From: Microbacterium sp. H83
Lineage (GTDB): Bacteria; Actinomycetota; Actinomycetes; Actinomycetales; Microbacteriaceae
Reading direction: 5' to 3'
Assembly: GCF_001650405.1 (NCBI RefSeq)
Contig: NZ_LWCU01000012.1
Location: 1-64,000, forward strand
DNA: 64,000 bases
A program made the translations under genes and the position numbers. Positions 49,348 to 57,504 of this stretch are shown one piece after another. Every line of letters starts with the position of its first letter. Position 1 is the first letter of the stretch. A model generated the notes under the pieces. It saw only the letters and a program-made list of their open reading frames with translations, was not told the DNA's origin and made no database searches.

Positions 49348-49839
49348 ATGACCGAGCGGCACGACATCGTCCAGCGGGGGCTCTACTTCGAGGAGTTCGA
49401 CGCGGACGCACGGTATGTCCATCGCCCCGGTCGAACGGCGACCGAGGCGGACAACGTCCTCTTCACGACTCTGACGATGAACACGCAGGCGCTTCACCTC
49501 GACGCGGCGTTCGCAGACGGGCAGGAGCCGTTCTCCGCCCGGCTGATCAACTCGATGTGGACGCTGTCGACCATGGTGGGCTCGTCCGTCGCCCAGTTGA
49601 CGCAGGGGACCCTGGTGGCTCAGGTCGGTCTCGGCGACATCACCTTCCCGCATCCCGTCTTCGCGGGCGACACCCTCTACACCGAGAGCGTCGTGATCGA
49701 GAAGCGCCTCTCGGCCTCGCGACCGGGCCAGGGCATCGTGACGATCGGGCACACCGGACGGAATCAGGACGGCACCGTCGTCGCGACAGCCACGCGATCG
49801 GTCCTCGTGCGATGCCTCCCCGAGGGAGGCGAGCGATGA
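49348..49839 (+). CDS. MaoC-family hydratase
   Basis: 163-residue hot-dog (R)-hydratase-type protein (ARLINSMWTLS, FPHPVFAGDTLYTES). Compared with the M. tuberculosis locus it corresponds to Rv2499c, assigned to itaconyl-CoA/methylglutaconyl-CoA hydration. Its start is 9 nt after the dehydrogenase stop; its stop overlaps the lyase start by 4 nt. Confidence 0.8.
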   Translation: MTERHDIVQRGLYFEEFDADARYVHRPGRTATEADNVLFTTLTMNTQALHLDAAFADGQEPFSARLINSMWTLSTMVGSSVAQLTQGTLVAQVGLGDITFPHPVFAGDTLYTESVVIEKRLSASRPGQGIVTIGHTGRNQDGTVVATATRSVLVRCLPEGGER

Positions 49840-50642
49840 TCGCGGCGCTCGGACCGGCTCTGCTGTTCTGTCCGGCAGACCGGCCGGAGCGCTTCCGCGG
49901 CGCTCTGGAGAAGGCAGACGCGGTCATCCTCGATCTCGAGGACGCCGTCCGGCCGGAGGCGAAGGCAGAGGCGAGGGAGAACATCGTCGCCGCCGACCTC
50001 GACCCGGCGCGTGTCGTCGTGCGGGTCAACGCCTCCTCGACGGACGACTTCGCCGCCGATCTCGCCGCACTCGCGCGCACGGGATTCCGCACGGTGATGG
50101 TCGCGAAGACCGACGACGCCGAGAGCCTCGCCGCGTTCGACGACGACTACTCCGTCATCGCACTCTGCGAGACTGCCCGCGGCATCCGGTCCGCCTCTCG
50201 GATCGCGGCGCATCCGCGGGTCGTCGCCATGATGTGGGGCGCGGAGGATCTGGTGGCATCCCTCGGCGGGACGTCGAGCCGGTTCCCCGACGGGGGATAC
50301 CGCGACATCGCGCGCCATGCACGGTCGCACGTGCTCCTCGAAGCCGCCGCTCAGGGGAAGTCCGCGATCGATGCCGTGCACATCGACATCGACGACGTCG
50401 AGGGCCTGCGACGCGAGGCCGAGGACGCCGCGGCGTCGGGCTTCGCTGCCACCGCGTGCATCCATCCGCGCCAGGTGCCGGTGATCCGCGGGGCCTACGC
50501 ACCGGACGCGTCCACGGTGGAGTGGGCGCGCTCGGTCCTCCAGGCCTCGGAGACCGAGCGGGGAGTGTTCCGCTTCGAGGGGCGGATGATCGACGAACCC
50601 GTGCTGCGCCATGCGCGATCGGTGCTCGCCCGCGCCGAGTGA
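49836..50642 (+). CDS. CitE-like CoA ester lyase (HpcH/HpaI family)
   Basis: 268-residue TIM-barrel lyase; LLFCPADRPERF start, DLEDAV (about 33-38) metal/active-site region, and WGAEDL (about 133-138). Its M. tuberculosis counterpart Rv2498c cleaves citramalyl-CoA and (R)-HMG-CoA. Here it would finish leucine breakdown to acetyl-CoA and acetoacetate and/or handle itaconate-derived citramalyl-CoA. Last gene of the operon. Confidence 0.85.
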   Translation: MIAALGPALLFCPADRPERFRGALEKADAVILDLEDAVRPEAKAEARENIVAADLDPARVVVRVNASSTDDFAADLAALARTGFRTVMVAKTDDAESLAAFDDDYSVIALCETARGIRSASRIAAHPRVVAMMWGAEDLVASLGGTSSRFPDGGYRDIARHARSHVLLEAAAQGKSAIDAVHIDIDDVEGLRREAEDAAASGFAATACIHPRQVPVIRGAYAPDASTVEWARSVLQASETERGVFRFEGRMIDEPVLRHARSVLARAE

Positions 50643-50654
50643 CCGGCGGCGCGT

Positions 50655-51242
50655 TCAGACCAGGACGGTCTGCTCGAGCAGACGCAGCGATCCGGGCGAG
50701 GCCTCGAAGCGGTGCGCCGATCCGTTGGCGATGACCTGGCCGATGCGGGGCAGCGTGCCCCCGGAGACGTGGTCGATCAGGGCGCGGATGACGCCGCCGT
50801 GCGCGACCACGATCACGGACTCCGCAGCGGGCGTCGAGCGTCGCCGGGAGTCCCGGGCGATCTCGTCGAGAGCGCTCAGCGCGCGTTCGGCGACGCCTTC
50901 GAGCGTCTCGGCTCCGGGAACGGGAGCCGACCAGTCGCCGTAGCGCCCGATGTAGTCGGAGACGAGCAGACCCTCGCCCTCGCCGAACTCCCGCTCACGG
51001 AGGTCAGGCACGAGGACGGGAGGCTCGAGCCCCAGCTCGGCGGAGATGATCTCCGCCGTCTCCCGGGCCCGCAGCAGGGGACTGGCGTAGATCGCATGGT
51101 GGACCGATCCGGCGAGCCGCCCGGCCGCCGTCCGCGCATCCGCGCGTCCCTCGTCGTTCAGCGGGATGTCCGTCGACCCCTGGATGCGTCGAGCGAGGTT
51201 CCAGTCGGTCTGACCGTGACGGACGAGCGTGAGCAGGGTCAT
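50655..51242 (-). CDS. Histidine phosphatase (phosphoglycerate-mutase-like)
   Basis: 195 residues; the phosphohistidine motif LVRHGQTDWN (about 6-15) and a second VVAHGGVIR (about 145-153). Substrate unknown. ATG 51242 overlaps the sirtuin stop (ATGA), so it is co-translated with it. Confidence 0.87.
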   Translation of the reverse strand: MTLLTLVRHGQTDWNLARRIQGSTDIPLNDEGRADARTAAGRLAGSVHHAIYASPLLRARETAEIISAELGLEPPVLVPDLREREFGEGEGLLVSDYIGRYGDWSAPVPGAETLEGVAERALSALDEIARDSRRRSTPAAESVIVVAHGGVIRALIDHVSGGTLPRIGQVIANGSAHRFEASPGSLRLLEQTVLV

Positions 51243-52078
51243 TGCAGGATCTCCTGGATCGCGGGGAGCACGTCGCTGGTGCCGGCGGCGATGGTGACAT
51301 CGGCCCAGACGTCCGCGCGGGTCGGCTCTCGGTTGATGATGACGAGCGGGATGCTGCGGCGGCGGGCGCGCTCGACGAGGCGCACGCCGGAGTTCACGAC
51401 CAGCGACGACCCGGCGACGATCATCGCGTCGCTCGAGCGCAGGAGGGATTCCGCGGCCCGGAAGCGGTCCTGCGGGACGTACTCGCCGAAGAACACCACA
51501 TCGGGCTTGAGCATCCCGCCGCAGACCGTGCACGTCGGGACGACGAAGCCGTCGGTGGACTCGGGGAGGACGTCGCCGTCCGGGCCCAGCCGGACGTTCT
51601 CCGGGACCGTGATCCACGGGTTGAGATCCTCGATCTGCGCGGCGATGTCACGGCGATCGAAGACCTGACCGCAGTGCAGGCAGGTCACCCTGCGCATCGT
51701 CCCGTGCACCTCGATGACGTGCGAGCTCCCGGCGCGCAGATGCAGGCCGTCGACGTTCTGGGTGATGACACCGCTGACGAGGCCGGACGCCTCCATGCCG
51801 GCGAGTGCGATGTGACCGGGGTTCGGCTCTGCCCGGGCGAACGCCCTCCACCCCAGGTGCCCGCCCACCCAGTAGCGGCGCCTGGCCGCCTCGTCGCCGA
51901 GGTAGCGCTGGATCGTCATGGGATCCGCCCGTGTGCGAGCCCCCTCGCCGCGATACGCGGGGATGCCGGAATCGGTGGAGATGCCCGCACCCGTGAGGAG
52001 GGCGATGCGGCGTCCCCGGAGGAGTTCGGCGGTGCGAGCGACGGTGGCCGACAGCTCGCCCTGACTCGAATCGCTCAC
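51239..52078 (-). CDS. Sir2-family NAD-dependent protein deacylase
   Basis: 279-residue sirtuin: NAD-binding GAGISTDSGIP (30-40), TQNVDGLH (107-113), catalytic H125, and zinc cysteines C133/C136 and C183/C186. GTG 52078 chosen because GGGAGG is 4-5 nt upstream and the TAGACT -10 (about 52096-52101) would start the message just before it; ATG 52093 would leave almost no leader. Confidence 0.85.
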   Translation of the reverse strand: MSDSSQGELSATVARTAELLRGRRIALLTGAGISTDSGIPAYRGEGARTRADPMTIQRYLGDEAARRRYWVGGHLGWRAFARAEPNPGHIALAGMEASGLVSGVITQNVDGLHLRAGSSHVIEVHGTMRRVTCLHCGQVFDRRDIAAQIEDLNPWITVPENVRLGPDGDVLPESTDGFVVPTCTVCGGMLKPDVVFFGEYVPQDRFRAAESLLRSSDAMIVAGSSLVVNSGVRLVERARRRSIPLVIINREPTRADVWADVTIAAGTSDVLPAIQEILQ

Positions 52079-52154
52079 CGGACCTCCCTGCATCGAGTCT
52101 ACGGCGTGCGGGACGGCCGAGATCCCGCGGCGGGGGGGGTGGCAGAGTGGGCAG

Positions 52155-52958
52155 GTGGACATCCTGACAGTGACCGACGCCGACGATCCGCGACTCGACG
52201 ACTTCCGCGGCCTGACCGACGTCGCCCTGCGGAGCACGACCGAGTCCGCCGGCGGGCTCTACATCGCCGAGTCGGCGAAGGTCATCGCGCGCGCTGTCGC
52301 GGCCGGGCACCGCCCGCGTGCCGTCATGGTGCAGCGGCGGTGGCTCGACGGCATCCGGGAGATCATGTCGGATCTCGAAGTCCCCGTGTACCTCGTCCCC
52401 GACGAGGTCGCCGAGGGTGTGGCCGGCTTCGCCGTCCACCGGGGCGCCCTCGCGTCGATGCACCGCCCGCCGCTGCCCCCGGTCGCGTCGATCATCGACC
52501 GCGCGTCGCTGATCCTGATCCTCGAGGACATCGGCGACCACACCAACGTCGGCGCAGCCTTCCGGGCGGCTGCAGGACTGGGGGCCGATGCCGTGCTCGT
52601 CTCGCCCCGCTGCGCGGACCCGCTGTATCGGCGGAGCGTACGGGTCAGCATGGGCACGGTGTTCCAGGTGCCGTGGACGCGCATCACCGACTGGGACGAC
52701 GCGGCCGCCGAGCTGCGGGCCGCGGGTGTCGGGATCGCCGCACTCGCGCTCGCGGACGAGGCGGTGTCCCTCCGCGCCTACGCGCGCGAACGCCCCGACC
52801 GCGTCGCCCTCCTGCTGGGGTCGGAGGGCTACGGCCTGAGTGCGGAGGCGCTCGCCCGGGCCGACTCGGTGGTCACGATCCCGATGCACGGCGGCGTCGA
52901 CTCGCTGAACGTCGCCTCGGCTGCCGCGGTGGCCCTGTGGGCGCTGTCGGAGCGCTGA
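52155..52958 (+). CDS. SpoU/TrmH-family RNA methyltransferase
   Basis: 267 residues. N-terminal substrate-binding domain (about 1-105) and SPOUT knot with VLEDIGDHTNVGAAFR (about 117-132), GSEGYGL (about 220-226) and MHGGVDSLNVASAAAV (about 244-259), the SAM-binding trefoil-knot signatures. It probably 2'-O-methylates rRNA or tRNA; the target is not predictable. Confidence 0.87.
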   Translation: MDILTVTDADDPRLDDFRGLTDVALRSTTESAGGLYIAESAKVIARAVAAGHRPRAVMVQRRWLDGIREIMSDLEVPVYLVPDEVAEGVAGFAVHRGALASMHRPPLPPVASIIDRASLILILEDIGDHTNVGAAFRAAAGLGADAVLVSPRCADPLYRRSVRVSMGTVFQVPWTRITDWDDAAAELRAAGVGIAALALADEAVSLRAYARERPDRVALLLGSEGYGLSAEALARADSVVTIPMHGGVDSLNVASAAAVALWALSER

Positions 52959-52978
52959 TCAGCGGGGCTGATCAGCGC
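52952..52978. terminator. Bidirectional terminator over two stop codons
   Basis: Perfect 11-bp stem GCGCTGATCAG with a CGGGG loop that includes the stop codons of both convergent genes. No T-run. Confidence 0.6.
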
Positions 52979-53799
52979 GGCTCGGGGAAGATGATCGGCG
53001 CGGGCTCCGGACGCTTCGCCGCGATGTGATCGCCCGATGACTGGTGGCGCAGGCGGCGCAGCACCCATGGCACGAGATGCTCCCGCGCCCAGCCGAGGTC
53101 CTCGCTCCGCGCTTCGCGCCAGGAGCGCAGAGGCAGGGGCTCGGGCTGCATCGACTCGAGATCGTTCGGGACGTTGAGGGCCCGCAGCACCATACGAGCG
53201 ACCTCGTGGTGGCCGAGCGCGTTGAAGTGCAGCCGGTCGTCGTCGAAGAAGCGCATGTCCTGCACGACCTTGAGCGCCCACTGATCGGCGACGATGCAGT
53301 CGTGACGGTCGGCGATCGCGCGCACGTTCTCGTTGTAGATCGCGACCTTGCCGCGGAAGGGGCGGAACACCGGGGTGAACCCGGTGTCGATGCCGGTGAA
53401 CAGGAGAACCGCCGCGCCGGTCGAGGAGAGGCGCGCCACGGCGTCCTCGAGCTGGGAGGCGATCGCGTCGGGGTCCGTCCCCGGGCGGATCACGTCGTTC
53501 CCGCCCGCGCAGATCGAGACCAGGTCGGGGCGGAGTGCGACGGCCGGCTCGATCTGGTCGTGCACGATCTGGGCGATGAGCTTGCCGCGCACGGCGAGAT
53601 TCGCGTAGGCGAAGTCGTCGACGTCCTGTGCGAGGACCTCGGCGACCCGGTCCGCCCACCCGCGGTGCCCGCCGGGGATCGACGGATCGGGGTCTCCGAT
53701 GCCCTCGGTGAACGAGTCTCCGACCGCCACGAACCGCCGCCACGGGTGCGGCGTCTCGTTGGCGACGTACGGGGTCCGGGTCGAATCCTGGTCGGTCAT
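52972..53799 (-). CDS. SGNH/GDSL-family hydrolase
   Basis: 275 residues; catalytic Ser in GDSFTEG (about 27-33), block III GGND (about 97-100), and catalytic D/H in DDRLHFNALGHHE (about 188-200). No signal peptide, so a cytoplasmic esterase. ATG 53799 is preferred: GGAGAG lies 5 nt upstream; the earlier ATG 53829 lacks a site. Confidence 0.88.
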   Translation of the reverse strand: MTDQDSTRTPYVANETPHPWRRFVAVGDSFTEGIGDPDPSIPGGHRGWADRVAEVLAQDVDDFAYANLAVRGKLIAQIVHDQIEPAVALRPDLVSICAGGNDVIRPGTDPDAIASQLEDAVARLSSTGAAVLLFTGIDTGFTPVFRPFRGKVAIYNENVRAIADRHDCIVADQWALKVVQDMRFFDDDRLHFNALGHHEVARMVLRALNVPNDLESMQPEPLPLRSWREARSEDLGWAREHLVPWVLRRLRHQSSGDHIAAKRPEPAPIIFPEPR

Positions 53800-53944
53800 C
53801 CAGCTCTCCTTCACGAACGAGCGCCGCACAGCGAAGGGTCGGCGCAGTGACCGAGCCTACTCGGGCGGCAGCCGGGTCGCGCGGCGCGCGCGGCCGTGCG
53901 GTCGGACGCACCCGGTGTCGGCGGCAGCGATTATCGTTGTCTCG

Positions 53945-55687
53945 ATGCTTTCTCCGTCCTTCCCCCAGCGAGCCCCATGGGGAACCGCGAACAAGCTGCG
54001 CGCCTGGCAGCAGGAGGCGCTCGAGCAGTACTTCCAGGCCGATCAGCGCGACTTCCTGGTCGCCGCCACCCCGGGCGCAGGCAAGACGACCTTCGCGCTG
54101 ACCCTGGCCGTCGAGCTCATGCGGATGGGGGAGGTCGATCGGATCATCGTCGTCGCGCCGACGGAGCATCTCAAGACGCAATGGGCCGACGCCGCGGCGC
54201 GAGTGCACATCCGTCTCGATCCGCGCTTCCGCAACAGCGACTGGGCTCCCGCACGTCACTACCACGGCGCTGTGGTGACGTACGCGCAGGTGGCGGCCAA
54301 GTCATCCGTGCACCGCCACCTGACCGAGGACGCGAAGACGCTCGTCGTGCTCGACGAGGTGCACCACGGCGGCGACGCGCTCAGCTGGGGCGACGCCATC
54401 CGCGACGCGTACGGACCCGCCCGGAGGCGGCTCCTGCTCTCCGGGACGCCGTTCCGCAGCGACACGGCGCCGATCCCGTTCGTCGAATACCACCCCGACG
54501 AGTCGGGCGCCCGCATCTCCCGCACCGACTACAACTACGGCTACGGCCGGGCTCTCGCCGACGGCGTCGTCCGGCCCGTGCTCTTCCACATGTACGCGGG
54601 TAAGATGCGCTGGCGGACGACGTCGGGTGACGAGCTGGAGACGCATCTCGGTCAGGACAACACCAAGGACGTCACGTCGCAGGCCTGGCGCACGGCGCTG
54701 GACCCCGAAGGGGAGTGGATGCCGGCGGTGCTGTCGGCCGCCGACCGGCGACTCACCGAGATCCGTCATCACGTCCCGGACGCCGGGGGCCTCGTCCTCG
54801 CCACCGACCAGACCGTCGCCCGGGCCTATGCGAAGATCCTGCACAGCATCACGGGGCAGCAGCCGACTGTCGTGCTGTCCGACGATGCGACGGCATCCGA
54901 GCGCATCGAGAAGTTCAGCGCGAGCGATGCGCGATGGATGGTCGCCGTCCGCATGGTGTCCGAAGGCGTCGACGTGCCGCGACTGGCGGTGGGCGTGTAC
55001 GCCACGTCATCGTCGACTCCGCTGTTCTTCGCGCAGGCCATCGGGCGCTTCGTGCGGGCGCGCCGTCGCGGCGAGGCGGCGAGCGTCTTCCTCCCGCAGG
55101 TGCCGGTGCTCATGGGCCTCGCGAACGAGATGGACAAGCAGCGCGATCATGCGCTCGACCGCCAGTCGAAGGACGACGACGGCCTCGAGGACTCCCTGCT
55201 CGAGAGCGCGAACCGCGAGGAGGAGACCTCCGACGCGCTGACGCAGGAGTTCAGCTACCAGGCGCTGTCGTCCGTCGCGCACTTCGATCGCGTGGTCTTC
55301 GAGGGGCAGGAGTTCGGGCAGCTCGCCGAGCCCGGGACGCCGGAGGAGGAGGAGTTCATCGGATTCCCGGGACTCCTCGAACCCGAGCACGTGCATGAGC
55401 TCCTCATGCAGCGTCAGGCGCGTCAGTCCCGGCTGCGGGAGGCCCGCGAGGCCACCGCGCCGCCCACCGAGACGACGACGCTCCCGGCGCCGCTCCACCG
55501 CACTCTGCGCGAGCAGCGACAGCTGCTGAACAGCCTGGTGGGCCTGTACGCCCGGCAGAAGGGCGAGCCGCACGGGGCGGTGCACGCGGAGCTGCGACGC
55601 ATCTGCGGCGGCCCCGCTGTCGCGCAGGCGACGGTGACGCAGCTGCAGTCGCGGATCGACGTGCTGCGCAAGCGCGTCCGCTCCTGA
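53945..55687 (+). CDS. Superfamily 2 DEAD/DEAH-box helicase
   Basis: 580 residues. Walker A ATPGAGKT (about 40-47), Walker B DEVHH (about 138-142), SGTPFRSD (about 166-173) and motif VI QAIGRFVRAR (about 366-375). The second half (about 400-580) is acidic then basic and unlike named helicase families. RadD-like or a general nucleic-acid translocase are possibilities. TATCGT lies 7 nt before the ATG (53932-53937). It is a single gene, with no nuclease or methylase beside it. Confidence 0.85.
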   Translation: MLSPSFPQRAPWGTANKLRAWQQEALEQYFQADQRDFLVAATPGAGKTTFALTLAVELMRMGEVDRIIVVAPTEHLKTQWADAAARVHIRLDPRFRNSDWAPARHYHGAVVTYAQVAAKSSVHRHLTEDAKTLVVLDEVHHGGDALSWGDAIRDAYGPARRRLLLSGTPFRSDTAPIPFVEYHPDESGARISRTDYNYGYGRALADGVVRPVLFHMYAGKMRWRTTSGDELETHLGQDNTKDVTSQAWRTALDPEGEWMPAVLSAADRRLTEIRHHVPDAGGLVLATDQTVARAYAKILHSITGQQPTVVLSDDATASERIEKFSASDARWMVAVRMVSEGVDVPRLAVGVYATSSSTPLFFAQAIGRFVRARRRGEAASVFLPQVPVLMGLANEMDKQRDHALDRQSKDDDGLEDSLLESANREEETSDALTQEFSYQALSSVAHFDRVVFEGQEFGQLAEPGTPEEEEFIGFPGLLEPEHVHELLMQRQARQSRLREAREATAPPTETTTLPAPLHRTLREQRQLLNSLVGLYARQKGEPHGAVHAELRRICGGPAVAQATVTQLQSRIDVLRKRVRS

Positions 55688-55770
55688 GACGCGGCGCGGC
55701 CGCGGGGCGTTCGGAGCCCCGAAAAGCTGGCAATCCTGCTCTCCGCAGGCCTTCGACGACCCGCCGAGGC

Positions 55771-55776
55771 TAGCGT
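55771..55776 (+). promoter_or_regulatory. -10 element of the VIT-family gene
   Basis: TAGCGT, about 54 nt before the start; the leader contains an AGGAGA ribosome-binding site. Confidence 0.4.
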
Positions 55777-55830
55777 TGAACGGTTGCCCGACCGAGGTGG
55801 ATGCCCGGTCGCCCGTCCCCAGGAGAACGA

Positions 55831-56928
55831 ATGACAGCCCCCGCTGCCGCTGAACCCACCGCCGCCGACCGTCGCCGCTGGGCGCGCTATCTCGTCGAGG
55901 AGCGAGCCGAGGCCACCGTCTATCAGAACCTCGCCCGACGTCGATCGGGGGAGGAGCGGGAGATCCTGCTCAGCCTGGCCGACGCCGAGCGCCGCCACGA
56001 GCAGCACTGGCTCGACCTGCTCGGTGCGGAGCCGACGCGTCTGCCGCGCGCGGGGGTGCGATCGCGTCTGCTCGGGTGGATGGCCGGCCGCTTCGGTTCG
56101 ATCTTCGTGCTCGCGCTGGCGCAGTCCGCAGAGGCCCGCTCGCCGTACGACTCGGAGCAGTATGCGACGCCGGCGATGCGCGCCGATGAGAAGGTCCACT
56201 ACGAAGTGGTCCGCGGACTCGCGGCTCGTGGACGTCGCCGGCTCTCGGGTTCCTTCCGCGCTGCCGTCTTCGGGGCCAACGACGGCCTTGTCAGCAACCT
56301 CGCCCTCGTTCTCGGCATCGGGGCCACAGGAGTGAGCTCGGGTTTCGTGCTCTTCAGCGGGATCGCCGGTCTCCTCGCCGGCGCGCTGTCGATGGGTGCG
56401 GGGGAGTTCGTCTCCGTGCGCTCTCAGCGCGAGCTGCTCGCGGCGACCGAGGCGAACGACGACGCGGACGCGTCAGCGGCCGACCTCGACATCGACGAGA
56501 ACGAGCTGGCCCTCGTCTACCGAGCGCGGGGACTGGGCCAGGAGGAGGCGCTGGAGAGGGCGCGGCGCATCGTCGCGGCGGCGCGCGCCGGTGTGGAGCG
56601 GACCGCCACCGGTCCGGTCCGCGTGCACGCCGCCGACGATCACGACATCGTCGGAAGCGACTGGATGGCGGCCGTCTCCAGCTTCCTGCTGTTCGCCTCC
56701 GGCGCCATCATCCCGGTGCTGCCGTGGATCTTCGGCCTGCAGGGCGCGACGGCCGTGATCGTCGCACTCGTCCTGGTCGGCGTCGCCCTCCTCAGCACCG
56801 GCGCGATGGTCGGCATCCTCTCGGGCGGTCCGCCCCTGCGCCGCGCGCTCCGCCAGCTCGCGATCGGATTCGGTGCGGCGGCCATCACGTACGTCCTCGG
56901 ACTCGTGTTCGGCGTCGGCGCCGTCTAG
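55831..56928 (+). CDS. VIT1/CCC1-family transporter with ferritin-like N-terminal domain
   Basis: 365 residues. N-terminal ferritin/rubrerythrin-like helical domain (about 10-135) with ExxH-like EERREHEQ... pattern (DAERRHEQHW) and C-terminal transmembrane region (about 150-365) with VFGANDGLVSNL and GALSMGAGEFVSV typical of VIT Fe/Mn exporters. It likely exports or stores excess Fe2+ or Mn2+. ATG set by AGGAGA. Confidence 0.88.
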   Translation: MTAPAAAEPTAADRRRWARYLVEERAEATVYQNLARRRSGEEREILLSLADAERRHEQHWLDLLGAEPTRLPRAGVRSRLLGWMAGRFGSIFVLALAQSAEARSPYDSEQYATPAMRADEKVHYEVVRGLAARGRRRLSGSFRAAVFGANDGLVSNLALVLGIGATGVSSGFVLFSGIAGLLAGALSMGAGEFVSVRSQRELLAATEANDDADASAADLDIDENELALVYRARGLGQEEALERARRIVAAARAGVERTATGPVRVHAADDHDIVGSDWMAAVSSFLLFASGAIIPVLPWIFGLQGATAVIVALVLVGVALLSTGAMVGILSGGPPLRRALRQLAIGFGAAAITYVLGLVFGVGAV

Positions 56929-56945
56929 AGCCCGGGGAACGAGAA

Positions 56946-56977
56946 AGCCCCGGAGGATCTGACGATCTTCCGGGGCT
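56946..56977. terminator. Hairpin downstream of the VIT gene and of the tRNA-Leu remnant
   Basis: AGCCCCGGA and TCCGGGGCT pair around an inner GATC stem. On the minus strand it is followed by TTTCTC, so it fits the original tRNA terminator; it may also end the VIT transcript. Confidence 0.7.
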
Positions 56978-56984
56978 CATCCTG

Positions 56985-57005
56985 TGCGCGGAGGGGGACT
57001 TGAAC
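56985..57005 (-). repeat. tRNA-Leu 3'-end remnant (attachment-site core)
   Basis: 21 nt that read on the minus strand as T-loop TTCAAGT, T-stem CCCCC, acceptor strand TCCGCGC and discriminator A of a tRNA-Leu. The 5' three quarters of the tRNA are absent: the match stops at G53 of the T-arm. The sequence to the left (terminator) still fits a tRNA gene, the sequence to the right does not. This is the signature of the 3' core left at one end of an element integrated into a tRNA gene. Confidence 0.65.
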
Positions 57006-57188
57006 TGATCTCGACCCCCTCGCGCCGCGAATCTCGGTATGACGTTCTGCCGCATAAAGTCAACGATCTACAGCACGTGAACTGTGGATAACTCCACCGA
57101 GCTACCCCGAGCTACAGGTTGCTTAGCACTTTCGCTAGCACTTTTTCGGGCGCACGCCGAGCTGCGCGGGCCCGGGAACTCGCGATGC
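57006..57188. other. Noncoding junction of the island, with short direct repeats
   Basis: No complete gene. It holds CCGAGCTAC twice (57097-57105, 57107-57115) and TAGCACTTT twice (57124-57132, 57136-57144), spaced as in integrase arm-type binding sites. On the minus strand, codons from about 57186 down to a TAG at 57112-57114 spell a basic stretch ending EKVLAKVLSNL, which could be the last residues of a decayed tyrosine integrase. Confidence 0.4.
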
Positions 57189-57494
57189 TCAGCTACGCGC
57201 TTCAGAGAACACCGCATGCAGCTGTTCGAGGGTCGGTGACCCGGCAAGCCCGTTCGGTGTCCGGAAGACGCGGCAGGCGAGTCCGACGGGCGCGCTTGGT
57301 TCGGCGAACGGGTCGATGCCGTCGATGAGGATCGTCGGGGAACCGTGAAACCCGAGACGAACTGCTTCCTCCGTGGTCCCGACTCGTTGACGGATGATGC
57401 TTGCATCGGTGCGCCCGTGGAGTGCTTCGGCGATCCTGTGGTCGAGTACCTCCCAGTTCGGGCAGCCGTCGAAGTATTGCAGTGTGATCTCCAT
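57189..57494 (-). CDS. Thioredoxin-like DF-family protein
   Basis: 101 residues with YFDGCPNW (about 7-14) and a thioredoxin-fold-like GSPTILIDGIDPF (about 51-63). It belongs to the group annotated as DF family (seleno)proteins; here the active position is Cys11. A redox or metal-delivery role is plausible but unproven. Last gene of the metal operon, 10 nt after lspA. Confidence 0.75.
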   Translation of the reverse strand: MEITLQYFDGCPNWEVLDHRIAEALHGRTDASIIRQRVGTTEEAVRLGFHGSPTILIDGIDPFAEPSAPVGLACRVFRTPNGLAGSPTLEQLHAVFSEARS

Positions 57495-57504
57495 GATGGT
57501 CCTC

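Noticed and set aside
56985..57100. Complete tRNA-Leu on the minus strand
   Set aside because: No 5' acceptor, D-arm or anticodon sequence is present to the right of the fragment.
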